Source: Halobacteriales archaeon QS_8_69_26
Lineage (GTDB): Archaea > Halobacteriota > Halobacteria > Halobacteriales > SW-7-71-33
NCBI GenBank assembly: GCA_003023195.1
Contig: PXRX01000045.1
Location: 45,201-109,200 of the forward strand
Reading direction: 5' to 3'
Length of the DNA: 64,000 bases
This document shows positions 9,598 to 18,317 of the stretch, piece by piece. Made by a program: the position numbers and the translations under genes. How positions within the stretch are numbered: position 1 is the stretch's first letter; each line of letters starts with the position of its first letter. The notes beneath the pieces are model-generated. The model was not told the origin of the DNA and did not search any database. It saw only the letters and a list, made by a program, of their open reading frames with translations.

Positions 9598-9812
9598 CCG
9601 GCGACCGACGCCGGTTCCCGCGGAGTTCGTGCCGCCCTCCCCCGCCGCCGAACGCCCTGCCTCTGGTGAGCCGGATACCACTCCGCACGGCCGGAGTGCC
9701 GTCGCGCGAACTTCCGAAAGGGTATTAACCGTACGATAAAAACGAACCCAATAATTATGCTTTCCCGTCCGTGCATTGTCCGCCACGAACGGTCCGGTGG
9801 AGGTGAACCGCT
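9598..9812 (+). promoter_or_regulatory. dppA-dppB spacer with stem-loop and promoter-like AT patch
   Basis: CACTCCG and CGGAGTG (9679-9685 and 9692-9698) form a 7-bp stem with a 6-nt loop, followed by AT-rich stretches (GGTATTAACC, CGATAAAAACG, AATAATTATG). A strong Shine-Dalgarno GGAGGTG lies 7 nt before the dppB ATG. The layout suggests partial termination or mRNA processing after the abundant binding protein, plus an internal promoter for dppBC. This is inferred from sequence only. Confidence 0.4.
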
Positions 9813-10814
9813 ATGGTCGAGACGCGCCTGAGTTTCAAGTACGTCGCAAAGCGGGCAGCGGTGTCGATCTTCATCATCTGGGCACTGCTGACGCTGCTGT
9901 TCCTGCTGTTGAAGGCGATGCCGGGTGACATCGCCGACATCCTCCTGAACCCACAACTCGACCAGGAATCGATCGAGGCGTTGCGGAGACGGTACGGGTT
10001 GAACCAGCCCCTCTGGAAGCAGTACTTGCGGTGGGTGTTCAACTACGCGACCTTCGACTTCGGCTACTCGCTGAACTCGACGGACAAGGTCGTCACCATC
10101 ATCGCGATCCGGCTCCCCCGCACGCTGGTGCTGTTCGGCACCGCCTTCCTGCTCCAGTACACGGTCGGCATCATCGCCGGGATCCACTTCGGCTGGAACC
10201 GCGGCACGAAGACCGACAAGGGTGGTTTCCTCACGGGACTGACCCTCTACAGCGTTCCCTTCTTCTGGATCGGCTGGATGCTGCTGCTGGTGTTCGCCCA
10301 CGGCCAGTTCGCCTTCGACGTCCTCCCGCTGGGACACATGACGACGGCGTTCCAGTCGGAGTTCTCCGCGTTGAACCTGGTGACCGACGTGATGTACCAC
10401 CTCGTCCTGCCCGCCGGGTCGTTGCTCATCGTCGGGTGGGCGGGTGCGATGCTCGTGATGCGGACCTCGATGCAGGAGGTCGTCGACGCCCCCTACATCG
10501 AGACGGCCCGGGCGAAGGGGCTACCGCCGTCGGTCGTGAAGTACAAGCACGGCGCCCGGAACGCCCTCATCCCGGTCGCCACCCAGGCCATCATCGGCAT
10601 CGCGTTCATCATCGACGGGAGCGTCATCGTCGAGACGGTGTTCTCCTGGCCCGGGATCGGTGCCCTCCTCGTCAGCGCCATCCTGGAGCGGAACTTCCCG
10701 GTCGCGCTGGCCGCGTTCTTCTTCCTGGGGGTGCTCGTGGTCGTGATGCGCTTCCTGACCGACGTGGCCTACACGTTCCTCGACCCCCGAATCAAGTTCG
10801 GTGAGAGCTCATGA
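9813..10814 (+). CDS. dppB: dipeptide/oligopeptide ABC transporter permease
   Basis: A 333-residue membrane permease of the DppB/OppB type. It has an N-terminal membrane segment (VSIFIIWALLTLLFLLL), the periplasm-type loop with EALRRRYGLNQPLWKQYLRW, and the cytoplasmic EAA-like loop ETARAKGLPPSVVKYKHGARNALIP that docks the ATPases. The final block IDGSVIVETVFSWPGIGALL is diagnostic of the family. About six helices are visible. It overlaps dppC by 4 nt (ATGA). Confidence 0.92.
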   Translation: MVETRLSFKYVAKRAAVSIFIIWALLTLLFLLLKAMPGDIADILLNPQLDQESIEALRRRYGLNQPLWKQYLRWVFNYATFDFGYSLNSTDKVVTIIAIRLPRTLVLFGTAFLLQYTVGIIAGIHFGWNRGTKTDKGGFLTGLTLYSVPFFWIGWMLLLVFAHGQFAFDVLPLGHMTTAFQSEFSALNLVTDVMYHLVLPAGSLLIVGWAGAMLVMRTSMQEVVDAPYIETARAKGLPPSVVKYKHGARNALIPVATQAIIGIAFIIDGSVIVETVFSWPGIGALLVSAILERNFPVALAAFFFLGVLVVVMRFLTDVAYTFLDPRIKFGESS

Positions 10815-11845
10815 GTGCAGAAGACGACGACATGTCCCTGTTCACGCGGATCAAGCAACGCCACTACGGCCTCTACCAGTCGATCCGGCGCGGGGTGGGC
10901 CGGTTCGCCGACCAGCGGGTCGGCGTCCTCGGCCTCCTCATCCTGATCGGACTGATCGTCACCGCCCTGGCGGCGCCGTTCCTGGCGCCGCACTCGCTGG
11001 ACTGGCGGGCGCCGGAGGTGCTCGACAAGGGCGGCAACGCCGACCTGCCGGACGACTGTAGCACGGCCGATAACCCGCTGGACTGCCGGGCCCAGAAGGA
11101 GAGTTCGGGCAAGACGATATCGCACCCGGCACCGCCGAAGTTCGGCGACTTCACCGGCGACCCGTACTTCGCGCCCCTGGGCACGGACCACAGAGGATCC
11201 GACGTCCTCTCGCGGCTCATCTACGGCTCCCAGACGGCGCTGTACATCGGCCTGGCCGCCGGCCTGCTCTCGTCGCTGGTCGGCGTCCCGCTGGGACTGA
11301 TCAGCGGCTACTACGGCGACACCTGGATCGACGAGTTCATCCAGCGGGTGATCGACCTCATGTTCGGTCTCCCGTTCCTGCCGCTGGTGATCGTCCTCGT
11401 CGCCGCCAACGGGATCACGACGACGAATATCATCATAGCGATCGTGATCAAGTCGTGGTTGAACAACGCGATCGTGATACGCGGCGAGACCCTGAGCCTC
11501 AAGGAGCGGTCGTACGTCGAGGCGGCCAAGGTATCGGGGGCGTCGGACACCCGGATCGTGTTCCGGCACATCTTCCCGAACGTCCTGCCCCTGGCGTTCA
11601 TCTACCTGGCCCAGGACTCGGCGATCGCGGTGCTCACCCAGGCGAACCTGGCGTTCCTCGGGCTGGCGGACTTCACCAACGTCTCCTGGGGGACGATGCT
11701 CAACTGGATCCAGACGACCGGCTACGTCTACGACGCCTGGTGGTGGCTGCTGCCGCCCGGACTGATGATCACGGCGCTGGCCGCGTCGTTCTACTTCGTC
11801 GGGTACAGCCTCGAAGACGTCATGAACCCACAGACCTCAGCATGA
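10811..11845 (+). CDS. dppC: dipeptide/oligopeptide ABC transporter permease
   Basis: A 344-residue partner permease of DppB. It has the OppC-type N-terminal helix (VGVLGLLILIGLIVTALAAPFLAP), then a soluble insert with two Cys residues (DDCSTADNPLDCRAQ), unusual for an external loop and possibly disulphide-bonded. The family core LGTDHRGSDVLSRLIYGSQ, the EAA loop EAAKVSGASDTRIVFRHIFPN and a terminal helix set ending GYSLEDVMNP follow. Its stop overlaps the next start as ATGA, so the small membrane gene downstream belongs to the same operon. Confidence 0.92.
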   Translation: MSAEDDDMSLFTRIKQRHYGLYQSIRRGVGRFADQRVGVLGLLILIGLIVTALAAPFLAPHSLDWRAPEVLDKGGNADLPDDCSTADNPLDCRAQKESSGKTISHPAPPKFGDFTGDPYFAPLGTDHRGSDVLSRLIYGSQTALYIGLAAGLLSSLVGVPLGLISGYYGDTWIDEFIQRVIDLMFGLPFLPLVIVLVAANGITTTNIIIAIVIKSWLNNAIVIRGETLSLKERSYVEAAKVSGASDTRIVFRHIFPNVLPLAFIYLAQDSAIAVLTQANLAFLGLADFTNVSWGTMLNWIQTTGYVYDAWWWLLPPGLMITALAASFYFVGYSLEDVMNPQTSA

Positions 11846-12279
11846 ACACCGAAGAGTACGGCCGCGAGATCGGCTTCGGCGTCGGGACGTTCGTCGGCGT
11901 CCTGCTGTTCGCGCTCGGCGTGTCGTTCGTCATCCTGTTCCTGTCGGTGGGGCTCAGGGAAGGCAGCGGAACGTACCTCACCCAGGGTCAGCGTGACGTC
12001 CTCATCTACGGCGGGATCGCCCTCGCGACGGTCGGCTTCCTCGTCCGGCTGTACCGCTCGAAGCTCACCCTGAGCAACGCGGTCGGGAAGTACGCGGGGA
12101 CCGGCGCGTTCTTCGTCGGCACCCTCCTCCTGTCGACCGGGTTCTCCCGGGGACCGTACGTGTCGGCCCCCTTCCTCACGACGCCCGGCCAGAAGTTCGT
12201 GTTGCTGGCGATCGCCGTCGTGTTCCTGGTGGTGGGACTCCTGGTCACGCGGGCCTCCGCCCGGTTGGTGGGGTGGTAA
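11842..12279 (+). CDS. small membrane protein, dpp operon
   Basis: A 145-residue protein with four predicted membrane helices: VGTFVGVLLFALGVSFVILF, DVLIYGGIALATVGFLV, GTGAFFVGTLLLS and FVLLAIAVVFLVVGLLV. It starts inside the dppC stop (ATGA), so it is translated with the transporter. I do not recognise the family. Being in the operon suggests an accessory membrane component, but no motif shows what it does. Confidence 0.7.
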   Translation: MNTEEYGREIGFGVGTFVGVLLFALGVSFVILFLSVGLREGSGTYLTQGQRDVLIYGGIALATVGFLVRLYRSKLTLSNAVGKYAGTGAFFVGTLLLSTGFSRGPYVSAPFLTTPGQKFVLLAIAVVFLVVGLLVTRASARLVGW

Positions 12280-12283
12280 CCCC

Positions 12284-12853
12284 GTGACCCGACCGCCCGC
12301 AGACCGCCGACAGGACGGCTACCGGTACATGCCGGAGGAACTCGCGGCGCTCCAGCAGCAGGTCACCCTGGAACCGGTCGCCCCCGGGCGGATCCGTGAG
12401 CGTGCCGACGCCGGGGAGACCCTGGCGACGACCGGCATCCCCCGGTACCTGAACCGACGGATAGCGTCGGACGCGGACACGCCCATCGCACTCTACCGGC
12501 TGGTACAGCTGTTCGGGACCCCGAACGTTCCCGGCCTGGAGGCCGGTGCCGACCAGCCGGAACGCGAGCGCCGGACCTGGCAGTACCTCTTCAGGGTCAC
12601 CTACGACCCGGAGGACGAACCGGAGCGGGAACTGCTCCTGTCGGTCTACGACGACCGCACCAACCTGTCGGTGGGCGTCTCGGAGTGGTACGACCCGGAG
12701 GACTCCCCCGAGCGGCTGGCGCCCGAGCCGACGGGGGATCCGCTCCCCTCCGGCGACATGCCCGCCGAGGATACCCTCGTCACCCTGGTCAAGCTCGTCC
12801 TCTCGACCGTGGAACACGCCGTCGAGGCCACCTACGAAGACCTGCGGGTGTAG
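12284..12853 (+). CDS. uncharacterised soluble acidic protein
   Basis: A 189-residue protein with a GTG start 4 nt after the preceding stop. It has no signal, helix pair or metal motif. The middle (RRTWQYLFRVTYD ... ELLLSVYDDRTNLSVGVSEWYD) predicts beta strands, and the C-terminal end (DTLVTLVKLVLSTVEHAVEATYEDL) a long amphipathic helix. An internal ATG at YMPEEL (12329) is an alternative start. The tight spacing places it in the dpp operon. Function unknown. Confidence 0.65.
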   Translation: MTRPPADRRQDGYRYMPEELAALQQQVTLEPVAPGRIRERADAGETLATTGIPRYLNRRIASDADTPIALYRLVQLFGTPNVPGLEAGADQPERERRTWQYLFRVTYDPEDEPERELLLSVYDDRTNLSVGVSEWYDPEDSPERLAPEPTGDPLPSGDMPAEDTLVTLVKLVLSTVEHAVEATYEDLRV

Positions 12854-12856
12854 GGC

Positions 12857-13195
12857 ATGTCCGGATCCGCGGGGCCGGGACCCCTCTCCCGGGTCGTGGA
12901 CGCGCTCCGCGGCGTCGCCTCGTGGATCCGCGGGACGATCCGCGGGCTCGGTGCCTGGTGCTACGACGGGCTCATGTCCTTCCGGAGCCGGGCGATGCGC
13001 GAGGCGCTGTTGATCGGGGTCGCCTACGTCACCGGGGTCGCGGGGGTCACCATCTCCGTGCTGGGCGACCCGACGAACCCCGACAGCGAGTGGGGATCCC
13101 TGGGGATCGCGCTGATGGGTATCGCCTTCACCTGCCTGTTCCTGGTGAGCCTCTCGATACTCCGGACCACTGGCGGCGAGGTCGGCGACCGGTAG
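12857..13195 (+). CDS. small membrane protein, last gene of the dpp-side operon
   Basis: A 112-residue protein with a Gly/Arg-rich N-terminus and two C-terminal membrane helices: EALLIGVAYVTGVAGVTISVL, and IALMGIAFTCLFLVSLSIL after a short PTNPDSEWGS loop. The start is 3 nt after the previous stop, so it is probably the last gene of the transcript. It is not a family I recognise. It converges on the small gene 13209-13403. Confidence 0.65.
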   Translation: MSGSAGPGPLSRVVDALRGVASWIRGTIRGLGAWCYDGLMSFRSRAMREALLIGVAYVTGVAGVTISVLGDPTNPDSEWGSLGIALMGIAFTCLFLVSLSILRTTGGEVGDR

Positions 13196-13208
13196 CCGGG
13201 TGGGACGG

Positions 13209-13403
13209 TCACGCCAGTCGTTCCCGGAGCGTCGAGAGGACGACGAACACGACGACGACGCCGACGGCGAACGCGACGGCGAAGACGATCGGGATCGCGG
13301 AGTGGGGGTAGAGGCCGGCGCCGCTGCCGGCGTAGGCGACCCAGAGGGTCACCGGGACGAGGCCGAGGAAGGCGAGAGCGGGGAAGAGGCGGCTGAGTCG
13401 CAC
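13209..13403 (-). CDS. two-helix membrane protein
   Basis: A 64-residue protein with two hydrophobic segments, LFPALAFLGLVPVTLWVAYA and IPIVFAVAFAVGVVVVFVVLS, and a short basic end. It lies 9 nt downstream of dppF on the same strand and may be the last gene of the dppDF transcript. The pattern is that of tiny haloarchaeal membrane proteins of unknown role. Confidence 0.55.
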   Translation of the reverse strand: MRLSRLFPALAFLGLVPVTLWVAYAGSGAGLYPHSAIPIVFAVAFAVGVVVVFVVLSTLRERLA

Positions 13404-13412
13404 TGGGAGTCG

Positions 13413-14474
13413 TCAGTCGTCCGCTCGCTGGTCGGCCACGTCGCGGTCGGCGTCGGTGTCGGCCCCGACCGGCTTGTCGTAGAGGTGGCACGTGACCTGG
13501 TGGTCCGGGTCGTCGGTCGGTCGCATGTCCGGGTCGACGTCCTCGCAGACGTCGCCGATGTACTCCGGACAGCGGGGGTGGAACTTGCACCCGGAGGGCG
13601 GGTCGTCGGGGGAGGGGATCTGCCCCTCGATGCGGGCGCGGTTGCGGACGCTGTTGGGGTCCGGCGTCGGCACGGCGTCGAGCAGAGCCTGGGTGTAGGG
13701 GTGTTTCGGGTCGGTCACGACGCTCTCGGTGTCGGACACCTCGACCACGTCGCCGAGGTACATGATCGCGGTCCGGTCGCACATGTACCGGATCAGCGAG
13801 AGGTCGTGGCTGATGAACACGTAGGTGAGGTCGTACTCGTCGCGGAGGTCCTTCATCAGGTTGAGCACGCCGGCCCGGATGGAGACGTCGAGCATCGAGA
13901 CCGGTTCGTCGGCGACGATGAAGTCGGGGTTGACGACCAGGGCCCTGGCGATGGCGACCCGCTGTTGCTCGCCGCCCGACAGCTCCCGGGGGAAGCTCCG
14001 GAGGTACTCCTCGGCGGGTTCGAGGCCGGCGTCCTCCAGGGCACGGATCACCCGTTCGCGGCGCTCGTCGTAGGTGTCGACCATGTCGTTGACCCGGAGC
14101 GGTTCGCTCACCGTGTCCATCACGGTGAAGCGGGGGTTGAGGCTCTCGAAGGGGTCCTGGAAGATCATCTGGACCCGCTTGCGGAACTCCTTGAGGTTCT
14201 CGCCCCGGAGGTCCGAGTAGGGGGTCCCCTCGAAGTAGAGTTCCCCGGCGGTGGGTTCGTAGAGGTTGACCAGCATCTTCCCGAGCGTGGTCTTGCCACA
14301 GCCGGATTCGCCGGCGATGCCCATGATCTCTCCCTGCTCTATCTCCAGGGAGACGGAGTCGACGGCGCGGACCGGCGTGGGCCGGCGCCGGAGGAGGACG
14401 TCGACCAGTCCCTGCTCCCCGCCGAAGTACTTCGAGGCGTTGTCGACCCGGAGGATGGGTTCGTCGGCGCTCAT
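13413..14474 (-). CDS. dppF: dipeptide/oligopeptide ABC transporter ATP-binding protein
   Basis: A 353-residue ATPase of the OppF/DppF type. Walker A is GESGCGKTT, the signature is LSGGEQQRVAIARAL and Walker B is FIVADEPVSMLD. The C-terminal oligopeptide-transporter domain has the Cys cluster CKFHPRCPEYIGDVCED, which may bind a metal or Fe-S centre. An acidic tail ends the protein. The ATG at 14474 overlaps the dppD stop (ATGA); the longer frame upstream is a shadow of dppD. It pairs with DppD to drive DppBC. Confidence 0.92.
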   Translation of the reverse strand: MSADEPILRVDNASKYFGGEQGLVDVLLRRRPTPVRAVDSVSLEIEQGEIMGIAGESGCGKTTLGKMLVNLYEPTAGELYFEGTPYSDLRGENLKEFRKRVQMIFQDPFESLNPRFTVMDTVSEPLRVNDMVDTYDERRERVIRALEDAGLEPAEEYLRSFPRELSGGEQQRVAIARALVVNPDFIVADEPVSMLDVSIRAGVLNLMKDLRDEYDLTYVFISHDLSLIRYMCDRTAIMYLGDVVEVSDTESVVTDPKHPYTQALLDAVPTPDPNSVRNRARIEGQIPSPDDPPSGCKFHPRCPEYIGDVCEDVDPDMRPTDDPDHQVTCHLYDKPVGADTDADRDVADQRADD

Positions 14475-15526
14475 GGCTCGACCTCCCCTGCGGCCCAGGT
14501 ATCCTTGTCGCGTGCCTCGCGGCGCATCCGCTCTAGCTTGTCGAGGTGGTAGCAGGCCGACTGGTGTTCCCCGTAGGCCGTCGTCTCCCTGACGCCGCCG
14601 GTGTCGACGGCGTACGTCGGCGGGTGTTCGGTCTCGCACTCGGAGGTGGCGAACGGACACCGGTCCCGGAACCGACAGCCCGGCGCCGGGTCGCGCAGGG
14701 TCGGGGGCGTGCCGGGGATGGACACCAGCGTGTCCATCGCCTCCTCGATGTTCGGGAAGGAGTTCTTCAGGCCCATGGTGTAGGGGTTCGCGGGGGTCTC
14801 GAAGACCTCGTCGGTCTCGCCGACCTCCATCATCTTGCCGCCGTACATCACGCCGACGCGGTCGCAGGTCTCCGCGATGACGCTGATGTCGTGGCTGATG
14901 ATGAGGAAGGACACCCCGGTCTCCTTCTGGAGTTCCTCCAGTTCGTCGAGCACCTGGTCCTGGACGATGACGTCCAGGGCGGTGGTCGGTTCGTCGGCGA
15001 TGATAAGGTCGGGCGAGCACGACAGCGCCATGGCGATCATCGCCCGCTGTTTCATCCCGCCGGAGAACTCGTGGGCGTAGTCGTCGGCCCGGTCGGCGTC
15101 GACGCCGACCCGTTCCAGCAGTTCCCGGGCACGCTCGTCGGCCTCCTGTTCGGTCGTCCCGGGTTCGTGGTGGAGGATCGCCTCGGCGATCTGGTCGCCG
15201 ACCTTGTAGACGGGGTTGAGGCCGCTCATCGACGCCTGCGGGATCGTCGAGATTTCGGCCCAGCGGACGTCACGGATCTCGCTCTGGGAGTACTCCGTGA
15301 GGTCGCGTCCCTTGAAGTTGATCTCCCCGCCGGCGATGTAGCCGTTCTCGTCCAGGAGCTGGATGATCCCCTTGCCGAGCGTGGTCTTGCCACAGCCGGA
15401 CTCCCCGACGAGACCGAAGGTTTCCCCCTCGTCGATGGAGAAGCTCACGCCGTCGACGGCTCGCACCTCCGAGCCCTCACCGACACGGTACCTGATGTCG
15501 AGGTCGTTGATGTCAAGTAGCGTCAT
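14471..15526 (-). CDS. dppD: dipeptide/oligopeptide ABC transporter ATP-binding protein
   Basis: A 351-residue ATPase of the DppD type, starting [13 protein letters not shown]. Walker A is GESGCGKTT, the signature is [15 protein letters not shown] and Walker B is [12 protein letters not shown]. The C-terminal domain contains [15 protein letters not shown], parallel to that in DppF. The two ATPase genes are on the opposite strand from dppABC and converge on them, so the importer is made from two transcripts. The ATG at 15526 was chosen because upstream codons lack coding character. Confidence 0.92.
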   Translation of the reverse strand: MTLLDINDLDIRYRVGEGSEVRAVDGVSFSIDEGETFGLVGESGCGKTTLGKGIIQLLDENGYIAGGEINFKGRDLTEYSQSEIRDVRWAEISTIPQASMSGLNPVYKVGDQIAEAILHHEPGTTEQEADERARELLERVGVDADRADDYAHEFSGGMKQRAMIAMALSCSPDLIIADEPTTALDVIVQDQVLDELEELQKETGVSFLIISHDISVIAETCDRVGVMYGGKMMEVGETDEVFETPANPYTMGLKNSFPNIEEAMDTLVSIPGTPPTLRDPAPGCRFRDRCPFATSECETEHPPTYAVDTGGVRETTAYGEHQSACYHLDKLERMRREARDKDTWAAGEVEP

Positions 15527-15828
15527 GTGTACTCGGCCGACCGACGGTTCGACCCTCGGTTCGGCGCGGTCACCGAACCGGCTATCGGTTCGTGTCGTCG
15601 ATCGCGTCCAATCAAGATGTGTGGCGTCTTGGCGTGAGGGGGTTAAAAACCCTGGCATATTTGCCGGCGTCCTCCCGCCTTTTCCGCCGGTTCCGCCCGG
15701 CTCCCTGACGGGGATCATCGGCCGGGTGAGATTCCGGACCGCGGTGGCCAGACGGGCAGTTCCAGTGGAGACGTTCGCACGACAGCGGTTTCACAGGCCT
15801 TTTCTCGCTCACTCGTTCATGGTCGCGC
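15527..15828. other. divergent spacer, dppD / 15829 gene
   Basis: About 300 bp between divergent starts, with no gene. GGGGGTTAAAAACCC near 15640 contains a TTTTTAACC element on the minus strand, a possible dppD promoter some 115 nt before its start. Nothing else stands out. Confidence 0.5.
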
Positions 15829-16332
15829 ATGGACCAGCTACGGGTCGCCTTCGCCGCCCTCCTGATACTGTCGGTCTCCATCGGTGGGGTCACCGCGGTC
15901 GACTTCCGCGACCGGCTCGATTCGATCGGCACCTCCACCATCGTCAAGGAGCAGATAACTGCCGAACTGGTCGATTCGGAACTCCGCGAGGACCGCTTCG
16001 TCGCGACGATCCGGCTGGAGAACCCGACCCAGTTCGACGTCATCGTGGAGAGTGCGCGGTTCCGGGTGTACAACCGGACGACACCGCTGATCGCCGACGG
16101 TGCCGGCGAACGCCTCGACGACAACGGCGAGGTGCTCCCCGCCGGGGAGGCGCTCACCGTCACCTACGCCATCGGGTTCTCGCCCGACCAGGAGCGTAAC
16201 CTCAGGGAGGCCCGCAGGAACGAGGCGTTGCTCTCGGCGACGTTCAGCATGCGGATAGGGGACGTCTCGTTCACGGTCAACCGGAAGGGACTGGACGTTA
16301 CCGAGGACGGCGTCTCCGAGGAGGGGAGCTGA
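15829..16332 (+). CDS. secreted or membrane-anchored beta-sandwich protein
   Basis: A 167-residue protein with an N-terminal hydrophobic segment ([21 protein letters not shown]) that can act as signal or anchor. The body, [42 protein letters not shown], resembles the LEA14/WHy type of beta-sandwich, in which LENP is typical. No catalytic residues are evident. It is followed after 1 nt by a membrane protein gene, so the two form a small operon. Confidence 0.6.
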   Translation: MDQLRVAFAALLILSVSIGGVTAVDFRDRLDSIGTSTIVKEQITAELVDSELREDRFVATIRLENPTQFDVIVESARFRVYNRTTPLIADGAGERLDDNGEVLPAGEALTVTYAIGFSPDQERNLREARRNEALLSATFSMRIGDVSFTVNRKGLDVTEDGVSEEGS

Positions 16333-16333
16333 G

Positions 16334-16708
16334 ATGTACCCGCGCCCGCTGTACGTCGCGCTCCTCGCGCTGGGAACCACCGCCCTCCAGTTCGCGGCGG
16401 CGTTCAACGAGGGCCCTCTGCTGTACCTTGCGTTCGTCGTCGCCCTGGTCCTCGGGGTCGTCGTGTTCTACCAGGGCGAGACCCGTGTGGTCGCCGGACC
16501 GATCTTCTCGAACTTCGTGATGGCGGCGTTCCTCGGGACCGCCGGGTGCGTCGTCCTGACCGCCGGCCTGCTGATGTACGTCCTGGCGGTCCCCTGGGAC
16601 CTCGCCCTGTGGCAGGGCGCCCTGTTCGTCTGGGACGTGGCGATAGGGATCGACTTCACGATGGTCACCGGGTTCTTCGTCGTCGGCGTGGTCGACGCGA
16701 TGTACTGA
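16334..16708 (+). CDS. four-helix membrane protein
   Basis: A 124-residue, almost wholly hydrophobic protein with four helices, among them LYLAFVVALVLGVVVFY, AFLGTAGCVVLTAGLLMYVLA and DFTMVTGFFVVGVVDAMY. There is no recognisable family signature. It begins 1 nt after the preceding stop and probably works with that exported protein. Confidence 0.6.
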   Translation: MYPRPLYVALLALGTTALQFAAAFNEGPLLYLAFVVALVLGVVVFYQGETRVVAGPIFSNFVMAAFLGTAGCVVLTAGLLMYVLAVPWDLALWQGALFVWDVAIGIDFTMVTGFFVVGVVDAMY

Positions 16709-16796
16709 CGGCCCGGGCGTCCCCCCGGCCCGGCCACTCCTCCGGCCTGGCCACTGACCCCGAGGGGTTATGTCGCCGTCGTCCGTACACCCCGGT

Positions 16797-16907
16797 ATGA
16801 TCACCGACCCCGAGGAGCTCTGGAAGAAGGTGATGAAGTGGAGCCTCGCCGCCTTCCTCGCCACCGTGATCCTGCTCCTCCTCGTCGGACTGCTCTTCGG
16901 CACGTAG
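16797..16907 (+). CDS. 36-residue single-span membrane protein
   Basis: ATG at 16797: MITDPEELWKKVMKW followed by one strong helix, LAAFLATVILLLLVGLLFG, then Thr and TAG. A GAGGGGTTATG element ends about 25 nt upstream, resembling the promoter of the two cold-shock genes and fitting leaderless transcription. An amphipathic charged start followed by one membrane span is the usual form of real microproteins. Function unknown. Confidence 0.55.
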   Translation: MITDPEELWKKVMKWSLAAFLATVILLLLVGLLFGT

Positions 16908-17090
16908 CTCCGTCACCGGGGTGGTCCCGCGGCGACTCCGGTGGTGGTTTCCCGGTCGTCGGCCGGGGGCCGTCCACACGGGGGTCGGTCCCGGCGGTCC
17001 GGGGGGAAGTTGGGTGTCGCCACCCCGGATCCGTCGGACGTGTTCGGCCGGGGGCAGAGTGTTTATGTCGGGGAAGTTCCTAAGGGGGGT

Positions 17091-17612
17091 ATGCTTGTCG
17101 ACATCGTGCCGGTCGGGGAGGTGCCGGCAAGGGTCAAACGGGGGGCATCTGCGGGCCTCCGGGCGATCTACGACTTCAACGTGAAGGTTCACGACGCCCA
17201 GTCCCTCCCCAGTGGCGCCTACGACGCGGCCCGTAACCAGTACGGTGCCGAGGCGTTCATCGAACTCGCCGAGCGGGTCGGCGACGGCGACAAGAACATC
17301 GCCGTCACCACCGAGGACCTGTTCTACCGGCGGCGCAACTACGTCTTCGGCCTCGCGTACCTCGACGGCGACGGCTCCGTGGTCTCGACCTACCGGCTCC
17401 GCACCCAGAGCGACGGCGGGTTCTCCGAGAAGGCTTCCTCGGACATCTTCAGCGACCGGGTCCGCAAGGAAATCGTCCACGAGATCGGTCACACTCTCGG
17501 ACTGGAACACTGCGACAACAAGCGCTGCGTGATGAACTTCTCGCCGACGGTGCGGGAGGTCGACGTGAAGGAAGAGACCCTCTGTGGGACCTGCCAGCGC
17601 GAGGTCCTCTGA
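17091..17612 (+). CDS. amzA: archaemetzincin zinc metalloprotease
   Basis: A 173-residue protein with the complete archaemetzincin signature: HEIGHTLGLEHCDNKRCVMNFS, in which three His ligands hold the catalytic zinc and Glu is the base, then a second site completed by CGTC near the C-terminus. Family members are compact cytoplasmic peptidases with an additional structural zinc. The ATG at 17091 starts MLVDIVPVGEVPARV, the usual N-terminus of the family; the frame upstream is non-coding. It stands alone. Natural substrates are unknown. Confidence 0.9.
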   Translation: MLVDIVPVGEVPARVKRGASAGLRAIYDFNVKVHDAQSLPSGAYDAARNQYGAEAFIELAERVGDGDKNIAVTTEDLFYRRRNYVFGLAYLDGDGSVVSTYRLRTQSDGGFSEKASSDIFSDRVRKEIVHEIGHTLGLEHCDNKRCVMNFSPTVREVDVKEETLCGTCQREVL

Positions 17613-17693
17613 CCCCCCTCCGGGCTCCCCGACCGCGACTCGTTTTTCGCGCCCTCCGGTCACTCCTCCCCGGGTTCACCGATCACCCGCCCC

Positions 17694-17760
17694 GGATCCG
17701 CCGGTCCTCACTCCTCGCCGGATCCGCCGGTCCTCACTCCTCGCCGGATCCGCCGGTCCG
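17694..17760. repeat. 26-bp tandem direct repeat
   Basis: GGATCCGCCGGTCCTCACTC plus CTCGCC begins at 17694 and 17720, with a truncated third unit at 17746. The repeat includes the stop codon region of the minus-strand gene 17734-18240, so an extra in-phase TCA stop follows 26 bp downstream. It looks like a slippage duplication. Confidence 0.75.
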
Positions 17761-18240
17761 CGCCCAGGATCCCCGGTAGAACAGCCCGATGGCGTGGAGC
17801 GTCGTCGCTCCGAGGGTCGCGGCGAGGAGGTGGATCCCGATGGCGAACAGTTCCAGGGTGCCGGCGTCGACCCCGAGGCCCGGCGGGAAGGCCACGTCGA
17901 GGAACGCACGGAGGGGGACGAGGAGGGCGGCGACGACGAGCGATCCGATCCCGATCCCGACCAGGACCGACCCGAGGACCACCACGGCGGGGGGCCGCGA
18001 CGTCCCGGATCCCGTCCGGAACGCCGGAACGAGCACCCCCAGCCCGGCGACCACTGCGACGAGCCGGATCCCCCACCCGAGGAGGGTGACGGCGTCCGGG
18101 CCGAGGAACAGGCCCGCGAGGAGGCCCACCCCACCGACGACGACCGGGGCCACGCCGACGCCGAGGGCGAGGCCGCCGCCGACCCTGAGGGTCCTCGCCC
18201 GTGGCACCCGCCGGTAGACCGACTCGCGGTCGAAGCGCAC
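17734..18240 (-). CDS. membrane protein, about five helices
   Basis: A 168-residue hydrophobic protein with a GTG start (VRFDRESVYRRVPRARTLRV). Helices include [58 protein letters not shown] and a last pair ending LGATTLHAIGLFYRG. The basic N-terminus suggests a cytoplasmic start. Long open frames upstream on the same strand are shadows of the rhodanese gene. Not a family I recognise. Confidence 0.6.
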   Translation of the reverse strand: MRFDRESVYRRVPRARTLRVGGGLALGVGVAPVVVGGVGLLAGLFLGPDAVTLLGWGIRLVAVVAGLGVLVPAFRTGSGTSRPPAVVVLGSVLVGIGIGSLVVAALLVPLRAFLDVAFPPGLGVDAGTLELFAIGIHLLAATLGATTLHAIGLFYRGSWARTGGSGEE

Positions 18241-18317
18241 GCCCGCCCCTCGGGCGGCCCGCGGAATAGGTTCCCCGGTTCCGGATCGACCCGACCGGAC
18301 GGTCCCGGAGGGGAACG

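Noticed and set aside
7525..9786. 753-codon open frame on the minus strand
   Set aside because: Antisense to dppA; Val/Leu/Asp-rich composition typical of the complementary frame of an acidic GC-rich gene, with no motif.
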